Shown piece after piece: positions 48,882 to 57,568 of a stretch of DNA of 64,000 bases. The notes under the pieces are model-generated. The model had not been told where the DNA came from. It saw nothing but the letters and a program-made list of their open reading frames with translations, and did not search any database. Both the position numbers and the translations under genes were made by a program. How positions within the stretch are numbered: position 1 is the stretch's first letter; every line of letters begins with the position of its first letter. Origin of the DNA: Fischerella muscicola PCC 7414 (lineage in GTDB: Bacteria; Cyanobacteriota; Cyanobacteriia; Cyanobacteriales; Nostocaceae); NCBI RefSeq assembly GCF_000317205.1, contig NZ_AJLK01000020.1, positions 29,256 to 93,255 on the forward strand, in the 5' to 3' direction.

Positions 48882-49599
48882 GTAGTATATCCAAAATCAA
48901 AAATACTTGCGATTGTGCCGACAAATATATGCGTACCTTTTATAGCGGCATTCCCAGTAAATATTAGCGTAGGTAGACAGCAACGACGAGATGAATGCAA
49001 TCAGAGTATAGCTCATAATATTACGGGTAATCTGCATCATCAAGCAGTCGTTTCCCGAAGTTCAGGAATAAAACAGCCATTGAAAAAGCCTCATGACTGG
49101 TTTTTCCACTGGCAGTACCAAAAATTTAATTGTCTTTTAATATATTAAACATCATTTTTGGTGTACGATTTACGGTTCCATAAAAATTTTTGCAACGAAA
49201 AGTTATTATTTCTCCGTAAAACTCCACTCTATTTTACAAATTTTGCCATCTGCGTGGAAATAGTGAAATTTCGGAACTGGGGAGGTGGGGAGTAATGTAG
49301 AGACGCGCTGTTTGAAGCGTCTGGGAGTGTGAGGAGTAGTAAACCACTAACTACTATTGTACAGACGCGATTCATCGCGTCTGTACCCACTAACAACCAA
49401 CCCTACCCTGACGGGAAGCCACTTCGTGTCTACGGGTTCGCCAGTCCCCCTACCCTTACGGGAAGCTACTTCGTGTCTACGTGACGGAGACCGCCTTTTT
49501 GGGGGGCTGGACTCACCACCAACCACCAACAAACTCTTGACTATTAACCATTGACAAATGACCATTGACTATTAACCATTGACCATTGACTCTTAACTA
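48882..49599. repeat. Intergenic region with palindromes and TTGACCA repeats
   Basis: Holds a decayed palindrome copy (49296-49324) and a good one (49359-49386, GTACAGACGCGAT arms). Two related ACGGGAAGC-ACTTCGTGTCTACG units follow (49407-49435 and 49459-49483). A TTGACCATTGACTATTAACC tract (about 49540-49598) runs to the start codon of the antiporter gene. No gene seen. Confidence 0.75.
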
Positions 49600-50691
49600 A
49601 TGTCAGGTAAAAACATTCTCTTTTTAGTTCTCTTACTTTTCATTCCGGTTTCTGTGGCAGCCCACTTTCTAGAGTGGGAAGATTTGATTGTTTTCATTAC
49701 AGCTGGATTAGCAATTTTGCCCCTAGCAGCTTGGATGGGTACAGCCACAGAAGAAATAGCTGTGGTAGTAGGCCCGACTCTGGGAGGATTATTAAACGCT
49801 ACCTTTGGCAACGCCACAGAATTAATTATTGCGATCATTGCCCTGAAAGCAGGGTTAGTAGACGTAGTCAAAGCCAGTATCACCGGCTCAATTATCGGCA
49901 ATTTACTATTGGTGATGGGTTTGGCTATGTTATTGGGTGGACTGCGTCATAAAGAACAGACATTTCAACCGATAGTAGCGCGGATGAACTCCGCTGCTAT
50001 GAATTTAGCGGTGATTGCTATTTTGTTGCCAACGGCAATGAACTTTACCTCGCCAGGAATTGGTGAAAAAACCCTGCAAAATCTTTCCTTAGCAGTGGCT
50101 GTTGTATTAATCCTGGTTTATGCCTTGACACTGCTATTTTCGATGAAAACTCACTCCTATCTTTACGATGTGGGTGTAGCAGAAACAGAAGCTTTGGAAG
50201 TTGCGGATCACAAGCCCAATATATGGTTGTGGAGTGGGGTGTTGCTGCTATGTACTCTATTAGTAGCAATAGAATCAGAACTACTTGTGGATTCTTTAGA
50301 AGTAGCTACATCTAAGTTAGGCTTAACAGCGTTGTTTACAGGGGTAATACTTGTCCCTATTATTGGCAATGCTGCTGAACATGCTACAGCTATAACTGTG
50401 GCAATGAAAGACAAAATGGATCTTTCCCTTTCCGTAGCGGTGGGATCAAGTATGCAAATTGCTCTGTTTGTAGCTCCCGTGTTAGTAATTGTGGGGAAGA
50501 TTTTTGGCCAACCTATGGATTTAGATTTTAGTCCTTTTGAATTGGTGGCCGTGGCTGTATCAGTTTTAATTGCAAATACCATTAGTTCTGATGGTAAATC
50601 AAATTGGTTAGAAGGCACATTACTTTTAGCAGCTTACATGCTTTTGGGATTTGCTTTTTACTTCTACCCAGTAGTTGATGGTATAAGTTAG
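49600..50691 (+). CDS. cax: Ca2+/H+ antiporter, CaCA superfamily (CAX type)
   Basis: A 363-residue membrane exchanger with about 11 hydrophobic segments. The two CaCA alpha repeats are plain: GNATELIIAIIALKAGLVDV followed by SITGSIIGNLLLVMGLAMLL, and GNAAEHATAITVAMKDKMDL followed by SVAVGSSMQIALFVAPVLVI. The paired Glu residues (GNATE, GNAAE) are the cation site. It would export Ca2+ from the cytosol against a proton gradient. The ATG follows a TTGACCA repeat tract by a few bases and has no obvious ribosome-binding site. Confidence 0.93.
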   Translation: MSGKNILFLVLLLFIPVSVAAHFLEWEDLIVFITAGLAILPLAAWMGTATEEIAVVVGPTLGGLLNATFGNATELIIAIIALKAGLVDVVKASITGSIIGNLLLVMGLAMLLGGLRHKEQTFQPIVARMNSAAMNLAVIAILLPTAMNFTSPGIGEKTLQNLSLAVAVVLILVYALTLLFSMKTHSYLYDVGVAETEALEVADHKPNIWLWSGVLLLCTLLVAIESELLVDSLEVATSKLGLTALFTGVILVPIIGNAAEHATAITVAMKDKMDLSLSVAVGSSMQIALFVAPVLVIVGKIFGQPMDLDFSPFELVAVAVSVLIANTISSDGKSNWLEGTLLLAAYMLLGFAFYFYPVVDGIS

Positions 50692-51260
50692 AGAGTGATG
50701 GGTAATGGGTAATGGGTAATGGGTAATTGGTAAGAGCATCCATTATCGAACCCATTCCCTATTAAAAAGGTGATGGGCGGTGAGTCTAGTCCCCATCTTG
50801 GCTTTGACGTTTCGGGGAGACTGGTGTAGACGCCCGTAGGGTGGCTTCAAGGCAGAGTACCCAAGGGGATGTCCCTCACATCCAAGGGAGGATGGGCTTG
50901 CCGAAGACTTTCTATGACAGTTCTCTAAGCTGGTAGCAGATTATAATTGCCCAAACCTGAGCGCTACATTTTACATTTACAGTGTTTAATTTAAAAATTA
51001 AGCATAGAGATAATAAAGTATACTTAAGCTTACGCCTTTTTGCCTTTTTTTGTTTACTACAACTTGATAGTAGGCAGATATTAGCTCTATCTTATTAAAA
51101 ATCAGATTTTTGTTTGCCATCTGTCAAGGGAGGCAATTTTAATATCGCACCGATTTTTTGAAAAAAATAACTATTTTTTTAGTTGCAAATACGCACTATT
51201 CCGGAACATTTACTATTTAGTATGTGAAAGAAAATATGGGCGTTAGTAAAATGAAATACC
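50692..51260. repeat. GGTAATGG tandem repeat and GTAGACGC element
   Basis: GGTAATGG units occupy 50700-50730. A TGTAGACGCCC...GGCTTCAAGGCAGAGTAC element lies at about 50825-50860, followed by a GGGATGTCCCTCACATCC hairpin. The rest to 51260 is AT-rich and empty. Confidence 0.7.
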
Positions 51261-52019
51261 ATGAGTGATATGGGTCTACTGATAATGGGCGTGTTAACAA
51301 CAGGACAAGCATCTGTGCCCAATTTCCCGGATAATTTACCGGTTCAGCTAGACAATGACATAAACCAGTCAGAACAAAGTCAGTTATCTGAGGTTGTTCC
51401 TACAGATCAGATCACACCACCTGAATTCATACCACCAGATGGGCAGGTTTCTGTGGTGCCGTTAGCGATCGCATCAGATACACTAGATGACAATTATCAA
51501 CTCAAAGACTTTGGTGAATCCAAAGATTCCCCAGTTGTAGCAGAACATACTGTTGCAAACAGTCTTGACTACTCAAATGTACAGCCAGAGTTCATTGCGA
51601 TCTCTGAAGCCACAACAAATGACGACAATTTTCTAGTTGCTTTTACTTCCACTACTCAAGGTCAAGATATAAATAAATACACTGCTATTGGGCTAAAGTC
51701 TGTTCAACACCAGCCACACTATAGCGCAGGGGGACTTCCGCAATCGCCTCGTGTCAGAAGTAAACAACCCAGAGACTATAAAAGGGTGGCAAAATTCCCC
51801 AACTCACCTAGTCCAGCTTTACCAATTCTCGGTTTTGGTCATACAGGTGATGCTGTCAGAGTATTGCAACGGTTGTTACGATCTAATGGCTACAGAATCC
51901 AAGTGGATGGGATTTTTGGGGCTTTAACAGAATCAGCAGTTAAAGCTTTTCAAAATCGTCGGAGTTTAGTTTCAGATGGAATAGTGGGTCAAAGAACGTG
52001 GCGAGAGTTAACAAAGTAG
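51261..52019 (+). CDS. Peptidoglycan-binding (PG_binding_1) domain protein
   Basis: 252 residues. Residues 1-180 are low in predicted structure, acidic and Ser/Thr/Pro-rich. The C-terminal 60 residues form a classic peptidoglycan-binding repeat: LGFGHTGDAVRVLQRLLRSN, then VDGIFGALTESAVKAFQNRR and GIVGQRTWRELTK. A signal peptide is not evident from the present start (MSDMGLLIMGVLTTG), which may be wrong, since no ribosome-binding site precedes it. Likely a cell-wall-targeted protein of unknown activity. Confidence 0.8.
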   Translation: MSDMGLLIMGVLTTGQASVPNFPDNLPVQLDNDINQSEQSQLSEVVPTDQITPPEFIPPDGQVSVVPLAIASDTLDDNYQLKDFGESKDSPVVAEHTVANSLDYSNVQPEFIAISEATTNDDNFLVAFTSTTQGQDINKYTAIGLKSVQHQPHYSAGGLPQSPRVRSKQPRDYKRVAKFPNSPSPALPILGFGHTGDAVRVLQRLLRSNGYRIQVDGIFGALTESAVKAFQNRRSLVSDGIVGQRTWRELTK

Positions 52020-52114
52020 TCATTTGTCATTTGTAATGAGTACTAACTATTAATCAATGACCAATGACCAATGACCATTGACCATTGATCATTGACCATT
52101 GACCAATGACTAAA
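52020..52114. repeat. TTGACCA-type repeat tract
   Basis: CCAATGACCAATGACCATTG-type units (about 52057-52107) fill the gap between two convergent genes and end just before the sucrose synthase stop codon. Confidence 0.85.
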
Positions 52115-54535
52115 TTATCTATATTTATGCTGTTCTAACAATTGTTGCGCCCTGGGCTTGTAGATTAAGTAAAACAAAGCTTCAATATAACGCAACAAAT
52201 CTTCTCGATTTTGTTTGGAAATAAAGTTCCAGAAACCATAAATCCGTGCTAGTGATAGCAGTTTGTTACTATGAATTTTCCAGGTATAGGTACTGTAAAC
52301 CCGGTTTATTGCTTGTTGAGAAACTTCATACCAGTAGTTGGGATTTTGCTCACATTTACTGACAAAATTTAAAATTTTCGTGGCTGTTTCTTCTAAATGT
52401 GTAGGGTTGATGTAAAAGCCGTTGACTTGATCTTGAATAATTTCTAAAGGGCCACCAAACTGAGTTGCAAAAGTAGGTAAGCCAGAAATCATTGCTTCTA
52501 ATATTGTCAAGCCAAAGGCTTCAAATAAAGCAGGTTGCACAAAAATTCCCTGGTGGTCAGCAATAACGCGGTAAACTTCTCCAGAATCGGTTTTAGATAG
52601 ACGTACACCCAGCCAGCGAATTTTGCCTTGGAGATTATACTGCTCTATTATGCGGTAGAGTTTGACAATTTCTTCTCGTTCTTCATTGTCTGTTGATTCT
52701 TCTACACGCAACTTACCCGCTACTAAAATTAAGTTGCAATATTCCTGTAATTCTTGACTTTGCCCAAAGCATTCGGCTAAACCTGTGAGGTTTTTGATCC
52801 GGTCAAGACGGGCCATGGAAAACAGAGGGCGTTTGCTTGGATCATCAAGTTTGCCGAAGATATGGGCAGAATCTTCTAGAGTAAAAAGCATCTGTTCAAT
52901 GCGTCGGCGATCGCTTTCTACTCGATCTTCAGTACGTGTATAGGGGAAGAAGTAATTCTCATTCACTCCCGGCGGTACGACATTGAATTTAGGACTAAAT
53001 AATTCAATTCCATTGACTACATGGTACAAATCTGGCATGGTAAAGCACTTGTAAGATTCGTACTGTCCGATACTATCTGGTGTCCCAACGATTTCTTGGT
53101 AGGTACTGCTAATGATAAAGTTAGCAGCATTCATCACCAACAAATCAGCAGTGAATTGTAACGAAAAATGATACTTATCTTCTAAATCCTGCCAGTAAAG
53201 GTTACTGAACAAGTATTTAGATTTTTCCAAAGCATGGGCAATGATGCAGTGAGTGACGTCCAAGCGACGCGCCAACAAAAATGCTACTAAATTGCCATCT
53301 GAATAGTTACCAACTATGAGGTCTGGTCTACCTTGAAATTCTGCCAGTAGTTCTTTTTCTGCATCGATCGCATAGGTTTCTAGGTAAGGCCAAAACTCAA
53401 ACCGAGAAATCCAGTTTTGCGTCATATTAGGATTAAATTCTCGCAAAGGTACACGCAAAATCCAAGCATTTTCTGTTCCGTGAACCTTTTCTAGACGTTG
53501 ATTGCAAAGTGTATCCTCACTATTGGGGATAAGACGGGTGAGAATAATTACTTTTGGCTGGACATTCAATCCTTCTAAGCCTGCTAGTACCGCATCTTCT
53601 TGCAACTGCGTTTCTAGATTCCTAGCTTGGTCAAGTACATACACGACTTGACCGCCAGTATCAGGACGCCCTAATACCCCTTCTTGTCCAAACCACCCGT
53701 GGGGAGATACCAAGACGATTCTAAAAATCATCGGGATGCGCGAGATGAAGGCTTCTAGGGTTTGGGGATCGGGAGAATCGATCAATTGGTCAAGCATTTC
53801 TAGGCTTTCTTGCACACGGGCGGCGGTATTACCCCAACCCGGTTCAAAGCCCATCGTTTGCAATTGGAACCGAATTTCTTCGTAGGGTTCTTGACTGGGG
53901 CGACTACTGACGAAAGCGATCGCGGCTTTAATTTGTTGGGAAAGTTGCTGTTGAGACTGAATGCGATTATTTATCAGTAGCTGGATGCCGTTATATTGGT
54001 GCAGACTCAAGAAAATAAATAAACTTTCCTGCCATTGCTTGGGGTCTTGGAATAGCTTACTAGATAAGTAACGGTTGAGTAATTGTACTCCTTTGCCAAT
54101 ATTTTTTGGGTCGCGTAGAACTGGGGAGTAGTCGTAAAATGGGCCAAAATCCAATTCCAATAGGTCGCCTTCGTTGGGATGGAAGCGATTGACTAAGCGA
54201 TCGCGCAGATCCAAAAGTTCCTGCACACTCATCGGTTCAACATTCAAATCATCCGTTAGTCGATAAACCTCTTGAGTGGCAATTTTGGGGCGAATAATAA
54301 AGCAAAAGCCAGAGATATCTTGAATGATTTCTTGGGTGTAATAGATGAGTTTACCTAAGTTTGATGAAGAACCAAAATGCTCAGGTTTTTGATAATTCGT
54401 GCAATATTCATTGTATACATTCAATATATCATTCCGTAGTAAATATTTTTTGTCTTGATGGCGTAATTCACTCAGAAATGAGCGCAAATCATTTTTTTCT
54501 TCGCTTTCGAGGACTGCTTGAATTAATTCAGACAT
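52115..54535 (-). CDS. susA: Sucrose synthase
   Basis: Sucrose synthase reversibly converts sucrose and a nucleoside diphosphate to NDP-glucose and fructose. In heterocystous cyanobacteria it links sucrose to glycogen and diazotrophic growth. The 806-residue length fits the family. Seen: the N-terminal regulatory region, the GT-B core with GGQVVYVLDQARNLETQLQE, GNYSDGNLVAFLLARRLDVT, FSMARLDRIKNLTGLAECFG and the donor-site E-x7-E in ALFEAFGLTILEAMISGLPT. The N-terminal Ser phosphorylated in plants is not evident. Confidence 0.96.
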   Translation of the reverse strand: MSELIQAVLESEEKNDLRSFLSELRHQDKKYLLRNDILNVYNEYCTNYQKPEHFGSSSNLGKLIYYTQEIIQDISGFCFIIRPKIATQEVYRLTDDLNVEPMSVQELLDLRDRLVNRFHPNEGDLLELDFGPFYDYSPVLRDPKNIGKGVQLLNRYLSSKLFQDPKQWQESLFIFLSLHQYNGIQLLINNRIQSQQQLSQQIKAAIAFVSSRPSQEPYEEIRFQLQTMGFEPGWGNTAARVQESLEMLDQLIDSPDPQTLEAFISRIPMIFRIVLVSPHGWFGQEGVLGRPDTGGQVVYVLDQARNLETQLQEDAVLAGLEGLNVQPKVIILTRLIPNSEDTLCNQRLEKVHGTENAWILRVPLREFNPNMTQNWISRFEFWPYLETYAIDAEKELLAEFQGRPDLIVGNYSDGNLVAFLLARRLDVTHCIIAHALEKSKYLFSNLYWQDLEDKYHFSLQFTADLLVMNAANFIISSTYQEIVGTPDSIGQYESYKCFTMPDLYHVVNGIELFSPKFNVVPPGVNENYFFPYTRTEDRVESDRRRIEQMLFTLEDSAHIFGKLDDPSKRPLFSMARLDRIKNLTGLAECFGQSQELQEYCNLILVAGKLRVEESTDNEEREEIVKLYRIIEQYNLQGKIRWLGVRLSKTDSGEVYRVIADHQGIFVQPALFEAFGLTILEAMISGLPTFATQFGGPLEIIQDQVNGFYINPTHLEETATKILNFVSKCEQNPNYWYEVSQQAINRVYSTYTWKIHSNKLLSLARIYGFWNFISKQNREDLLRYIEALFYLIYKPRAQQLLEQHKYR

Positions 54536-55306
54536 ACAACTACCAAAAATCTACCAAAAGATATTTGAATTTTGAGTTTGCATTCAGTTTTGAACTAGAA
54601 GAAAACATTCAGAAGGCAGAGGGCACAAGGGAAAGACAAACAAGCACTCGGTGTGAAATTGATTTATTGACGAATGAAAAAGTTCGTGCAAGACCCCCAC
54701 GGGCAATTATGCTCACAACGAAGGAATGAAAACTTGACTCTTCCTACACCCATTTTCAAGACGATCTGAATATGTCTACATTTGCAGCTTCAAGTTGAGA
54801 AAATCCTTAATTTGATTCACAAAAACTGAAAATTAATTACTTTTTTAAATTTTCGTTGTTTAGCTTATATTTTTACGATTATCTTAATTGACGTGACTTT
54901 GTACTCTAACTAAAGACATAGTGTTATACATTTATTCGGTTACATGGAATTATTGACATGAATAAAGTTGGTAATGGGTAATAGGAAAAATATTCTACCC
55001 TAATCACCAATTATCAGTTAATTTATATACATTTGTGTTTGATTTCTGAAAATATAAATTTTTATCACAGTTGTAATTTACATCAGACAAACTTTTTCCT
55101 ACTATTTTGTTGCAATCAATTGTTAATATCAAAAATCTAACTATTTCTCTATGATTATTGCAACAAAAGTTAATTTAATTGAGATTAAAATTATTCTTAG
55201 CTTAAACATCAGTAAATATAAATCAAGTTTTTTATGATACGACATATCTACCTAGTTTACCTATTTATAATTACAGCATGAGCTATTAAAATTTGGGTCG
55301 GTGCAT
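54536..55306. other. Intergenic region upstream of sucrose synthase
   Basis: 771 bp, very AT-rich. It should contain the susA promoter on the minus strand and the promoter of the small peptide gene on the plus strand (TATAAT at 55266-55271). I found no other gene. Confidence 0.6.
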
Positions 55307-55420
55307 ATGAGTGAACGAACACACCAAGCAACAGCAGATCATAGTGTAGGCAACATTATGATAATCTCTTTCCTTGTCTTGTGCGGACTAACTGTCATAT
55401 TTCTGCTAGGAATTTTTTAG
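55307..55420 (+). CDS. Small single-span membrane peptide, 37 residues
   Basis: Starting at ATG 55307 it encodes MSERTHQATADHSVGN followed by one membrane helix (IMIISFLVLCGLTVIFLLGIF) that ends the protein. A TATAAT box lies about 36 bp upstream and a hairpin-T terminator lies about 40 bp downstream, so it looks like a complete transcription unit. It is too short for most gene finders. It does not match psb, psa or pet small subunits that I remember. Homology and expression are unknown. Confidence 0.5.
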   Translation: MSERTHQATADHSVGNIMIISFLVLCGLTVIFLLGIF

Positions 55421-55460
55421 TTAGGATTGAAGAATTTTGATTTTGTTAAAATTAATTCTC

Positions 55461-55504
55461 AAACAGCAGTCCAGAAAGGATCAATATTGGGCTGCTGTTT
55501 TGCA
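55461..55504 (+). terminator. Rho-independent terminator of the small peptide gene
   Basis: AAACAGCAG (55461-55469) pairs with CTGCTGTTT (55492-55500) and runs into TTTT. The loop is 22 nt, with a short GTCC/GGGC extension. Confidence 0.75.
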
Positions 55505-55600
55505 TTATTTATTGGTTGTTTGTTGGTTGTTGTTTGTTGGTTGGAAATACTAACAATCTATTTAGTTGTTGGTTGTTGGTTGGAACTACTAACAATCAAT
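55505..55600. repeat. TTGTTGGTTG heptamer tract
   Basis: TTGGTTGTTTGTTGGTTGTT units and two GTTGGTTGGAA..ACTAACAATC copies (about 55505-55600) lie beyond the small peptide terminator. Confidence 0.75.
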
Positions 55601-55618
55601 ATTTAAAAACTTAAAAAA

Positions 55619-55692
55619 CAAAAAGCGCTTGGGAGTGTTGCCGTGTTTCCACCCCAGGCGCTTTTTGTTTTACACTTGCTCCTCACACACAA
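55619..55692 (-). ncRNA. Candidate small RNA, copy B (about 74 nt)
   Basis: On the minus strand a conserved leader UUGUGUGUGAGGAGCAAG is followed by a hairpin with GCGCCUGGG / CCCAAGCGC arms and a T tract. The loop region reads GGUGGAAACACGGCAACA. A possible promoter, TTGTCA-17 bp-TATCTT, lies just upstream. The whole unit, leader included, is repeated 150 bp upstream (copy A). The GGAAACA loop recalls the Yfr2/Cyano-1 RNA family, but this is only a resemblance. Confidence 0.55.
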
Positions 55693-55768
55693 CTAAAAGA
55701 TATCACTACTTTTATATGATGACAAGTACTTTATAAAAAAATTTTTTACTCTTCATAATTTGCCAATT

Positions 55769-55842
55769 AAAAAGCGCCTGGAGTGTTACCGTGTTACCAC
55801 TCCAAGCGCTTTTTTCTCTAAACTTACTCCTCACACACACAA
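55769..55842 (-). ncRNA. Candidate small RNA, copy A (about 74 nt)
   Basis: Same layout as copy B: leader UUGUGUGUGUGAGGAGUAAG, stem AAAAAGCGC / GCGCUUUUU with inner CACTCC/GGAGTG pairs, and loop GGUAACACGGUAACA. Stem bases differ between copies but pairing is kept (for example AGTG/CAC and GGAG/CTCC pairs). It is 80 bp downstream of the purH stop on the same strand, so it might also act as the purH terminator. Confidence 0.55.
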
Positions 55843-55922
55843 TTAAAGATTAACATTGTGCTTATCTATCTATCAGCATAATATAGACACTTTGACAAGT
55901 GTACCATCCTACTTTAGATAGA

Positions 55923-57461
55923 TTAATGTAAAAAGTGACGTATGCCTGTGAAAATCATTACTAAACCTAGTTCATTTGCAGCTTGAATCGAATCTTGATC
56001 TCGCAGGCTACCACCTGGTTGCACGATCGCAATAATTCCTGCCGCCGCCGCAGTTTTGACAGAATCATCAAAGGGGAAAAATCCATCACTAGCAAGAACT
56101 GCACCTTTAGCCTTTTCACCAGCTTGTTCAAGGGCAATTTTTACCGAACCAACGCGGTTCATTTGTCCTGCACCAACGCCTAAAGTTGTGCGATCGCTAC
56201 TCACAACAATGGCATTAGATTTGACGTGTTTGCAAACTTTCCAAGCAAACAGTAATTCTGCTAATTGTGTGGGTGTAGGTTGGCGTTCAGTGACGATTTG
56301 CCATCGACTGGTATCGGCAACAATATCATCTGCATCTTGCACAAGAAAACCACCTGCGATCGCTTTGACAGTTTCTTTGGGGCCACTGCTGAAATCTGGT
56401 AAAGTCAATACCCGCACTTTCGATTTAGCAGCCAGAATTGCTTTTGCGTCCTCTTCACATCCTGGTGCGACTACGCATTCTAAAAATGTTTTCGTTAACT
56501 CACCTGCTGTGGCAACATCAATCGGACGGTTAAGGGCAACGATACCACCAAAAGCAGACACAGGATCAGCATTAAACGCTTTTTGGTAAGCTGCGGCGAT
56601 TGTATCTCCTTGAGCCGTACCACAGGGGTTAGTATGTTTGATAATCGTGGCAGCAGGACTATCAGTGAATTCGGTGATGATGCGGCGTGCTGCTTCTAAA
56701 TCAACTAAGTTATTGTAACTGAGTTCTTTCCCTTGCAGTTTGCTAGCAGCAGCCCAACCTGTTGGGTTTACACCAGTTTGATACCAAGCTGCTTTTTGGT
56801 GGGGGTTTTCACCGTAGCGCAAAGATTGTAGTTGCTTGCCAGAAACAGTAAATTTTTCTGGTAGAGTCTGTGTTGGTTGTGTTCGTGCCAAGTAAGATGT
56901 GATCGCTTGATCATAGCTAGAAGTATGCAAAAATCCTTGCAACGCACATTTTTGACGAAATTCTAATGAAGGTTCTGTGTGCTGGCGTAATTCCTGCAAA
57001 TACTCGTCATATTGGGAGGGATCACACAATACCGTCACATCCGCGAAATTTTTTGCTGCTGCCCTCAGCATAGCAGGGCCACCGATGTCAATTTGTTCTA
57101 TTGCTTCTGCTAATGTAACATCTGGCTTGGCGATGGTTTCCTCAAAAGGATAGAGATTTACCACTACTAAATCTATCGGACGAATTTGGTTATCTGCCAA
57201 ATCTGTCATATCTTGCGGAATTGATCGCCGTGCGAGAATTCCCCCGTGAATCCGCGGATGTAGAGTTTTGACTCGGCCACCTAATATTTCGGGGGAGCCT
57301 GTGTAATCGGCTACTTTTTTAACTGGTAATCCCGCATTTTTGAGAGCTTGAGCAGTACCACCACTACTAATTAACTCAAAGTCAAATTCTTCTACTAAAC
57401 TACGAGCAAGTTCAATTAATCCAGTTTTATTGGATACACTCAACAGTGCAAGACGCGCCAT
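55923..57461 (-). CDS. purH: Bifunctional AICAR transformylase/IMP cyclohydrolase
   Basis: PurH performs the last two steps of IMP synthesis. The 512-residue protein has the N-terminal MGS-like cyclohydrolase domain (RLALLSVSNKTGLIELARSL, ISSGGTAQALK, GGRVKTLHPRIHGGILARR) and the C-terminal transformylase with LRYGENPHQKAAWY, KHTNPCGTA and VSAFGGIVALNRP. The motif of the transformylase Lys-His is intact (IIKHTNPCG). Single gene; two candidate RNAs follow downstream. Confidence 0.97.
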   Translation of the reverse strand: MARLALLSVSNKTGLIELARSLVEEFDFELISSGGTAQALKNAGLPVKKVADYTGSPEILGGRVKTLHPRIHGGILARRSIPQDMTDLADNQIRPIDLVVVNLYPFEETIAKPDVTLAEAIEQIDIGGPAMLRAAAKNFADVTVLCDPSQYDEYLQELRQHTEPSLEFRQKCALQGFLHTSSYDQAITSYLARTQPTQTLPEKFTVSGKQLQSLRYGENPHQKAAWYQTGVNPTGWAAASKLQGKELSYNNLVDLEAARRIITEFTDSPAATIIKHTNPCGTAQGDTIAAAYQKAFNADPVSAFGGIVALNRPIDVATAGELTKTFLECVVAPGCEEDAKAILAAKSKVRVLTLPDFSSGPKETVKAIAGGFLVQDADDIVADTSRWQIVTERQPTPTQLAELLFAWKVCKHVKSNAIVVSSDRTTLGVGAGQMNRVGSVKIALEQAGEKAKGAVLASDGFFPFDDSVKTAAAAGIIAIVQPGGSLRDQDSIQAANELGLVMIFTGIRHFLH

Positions 57462-57568
57462 AATTCCCCAGCTTTATTTGATTGGTACAAGTGAGAGCAG
57501 AAGATTATTTTACAAATTGCTGGAAGTTGTGAAGACAAGTTTTTGCACAGACGCCTTTGGCAAATATG

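Noticed and set aside
54361..54729. 122-residue plus-strand ORF at the 5' end of susA
   Set aside because: Half lies antisense to susA and the rest is in its leader; no protein-like features.
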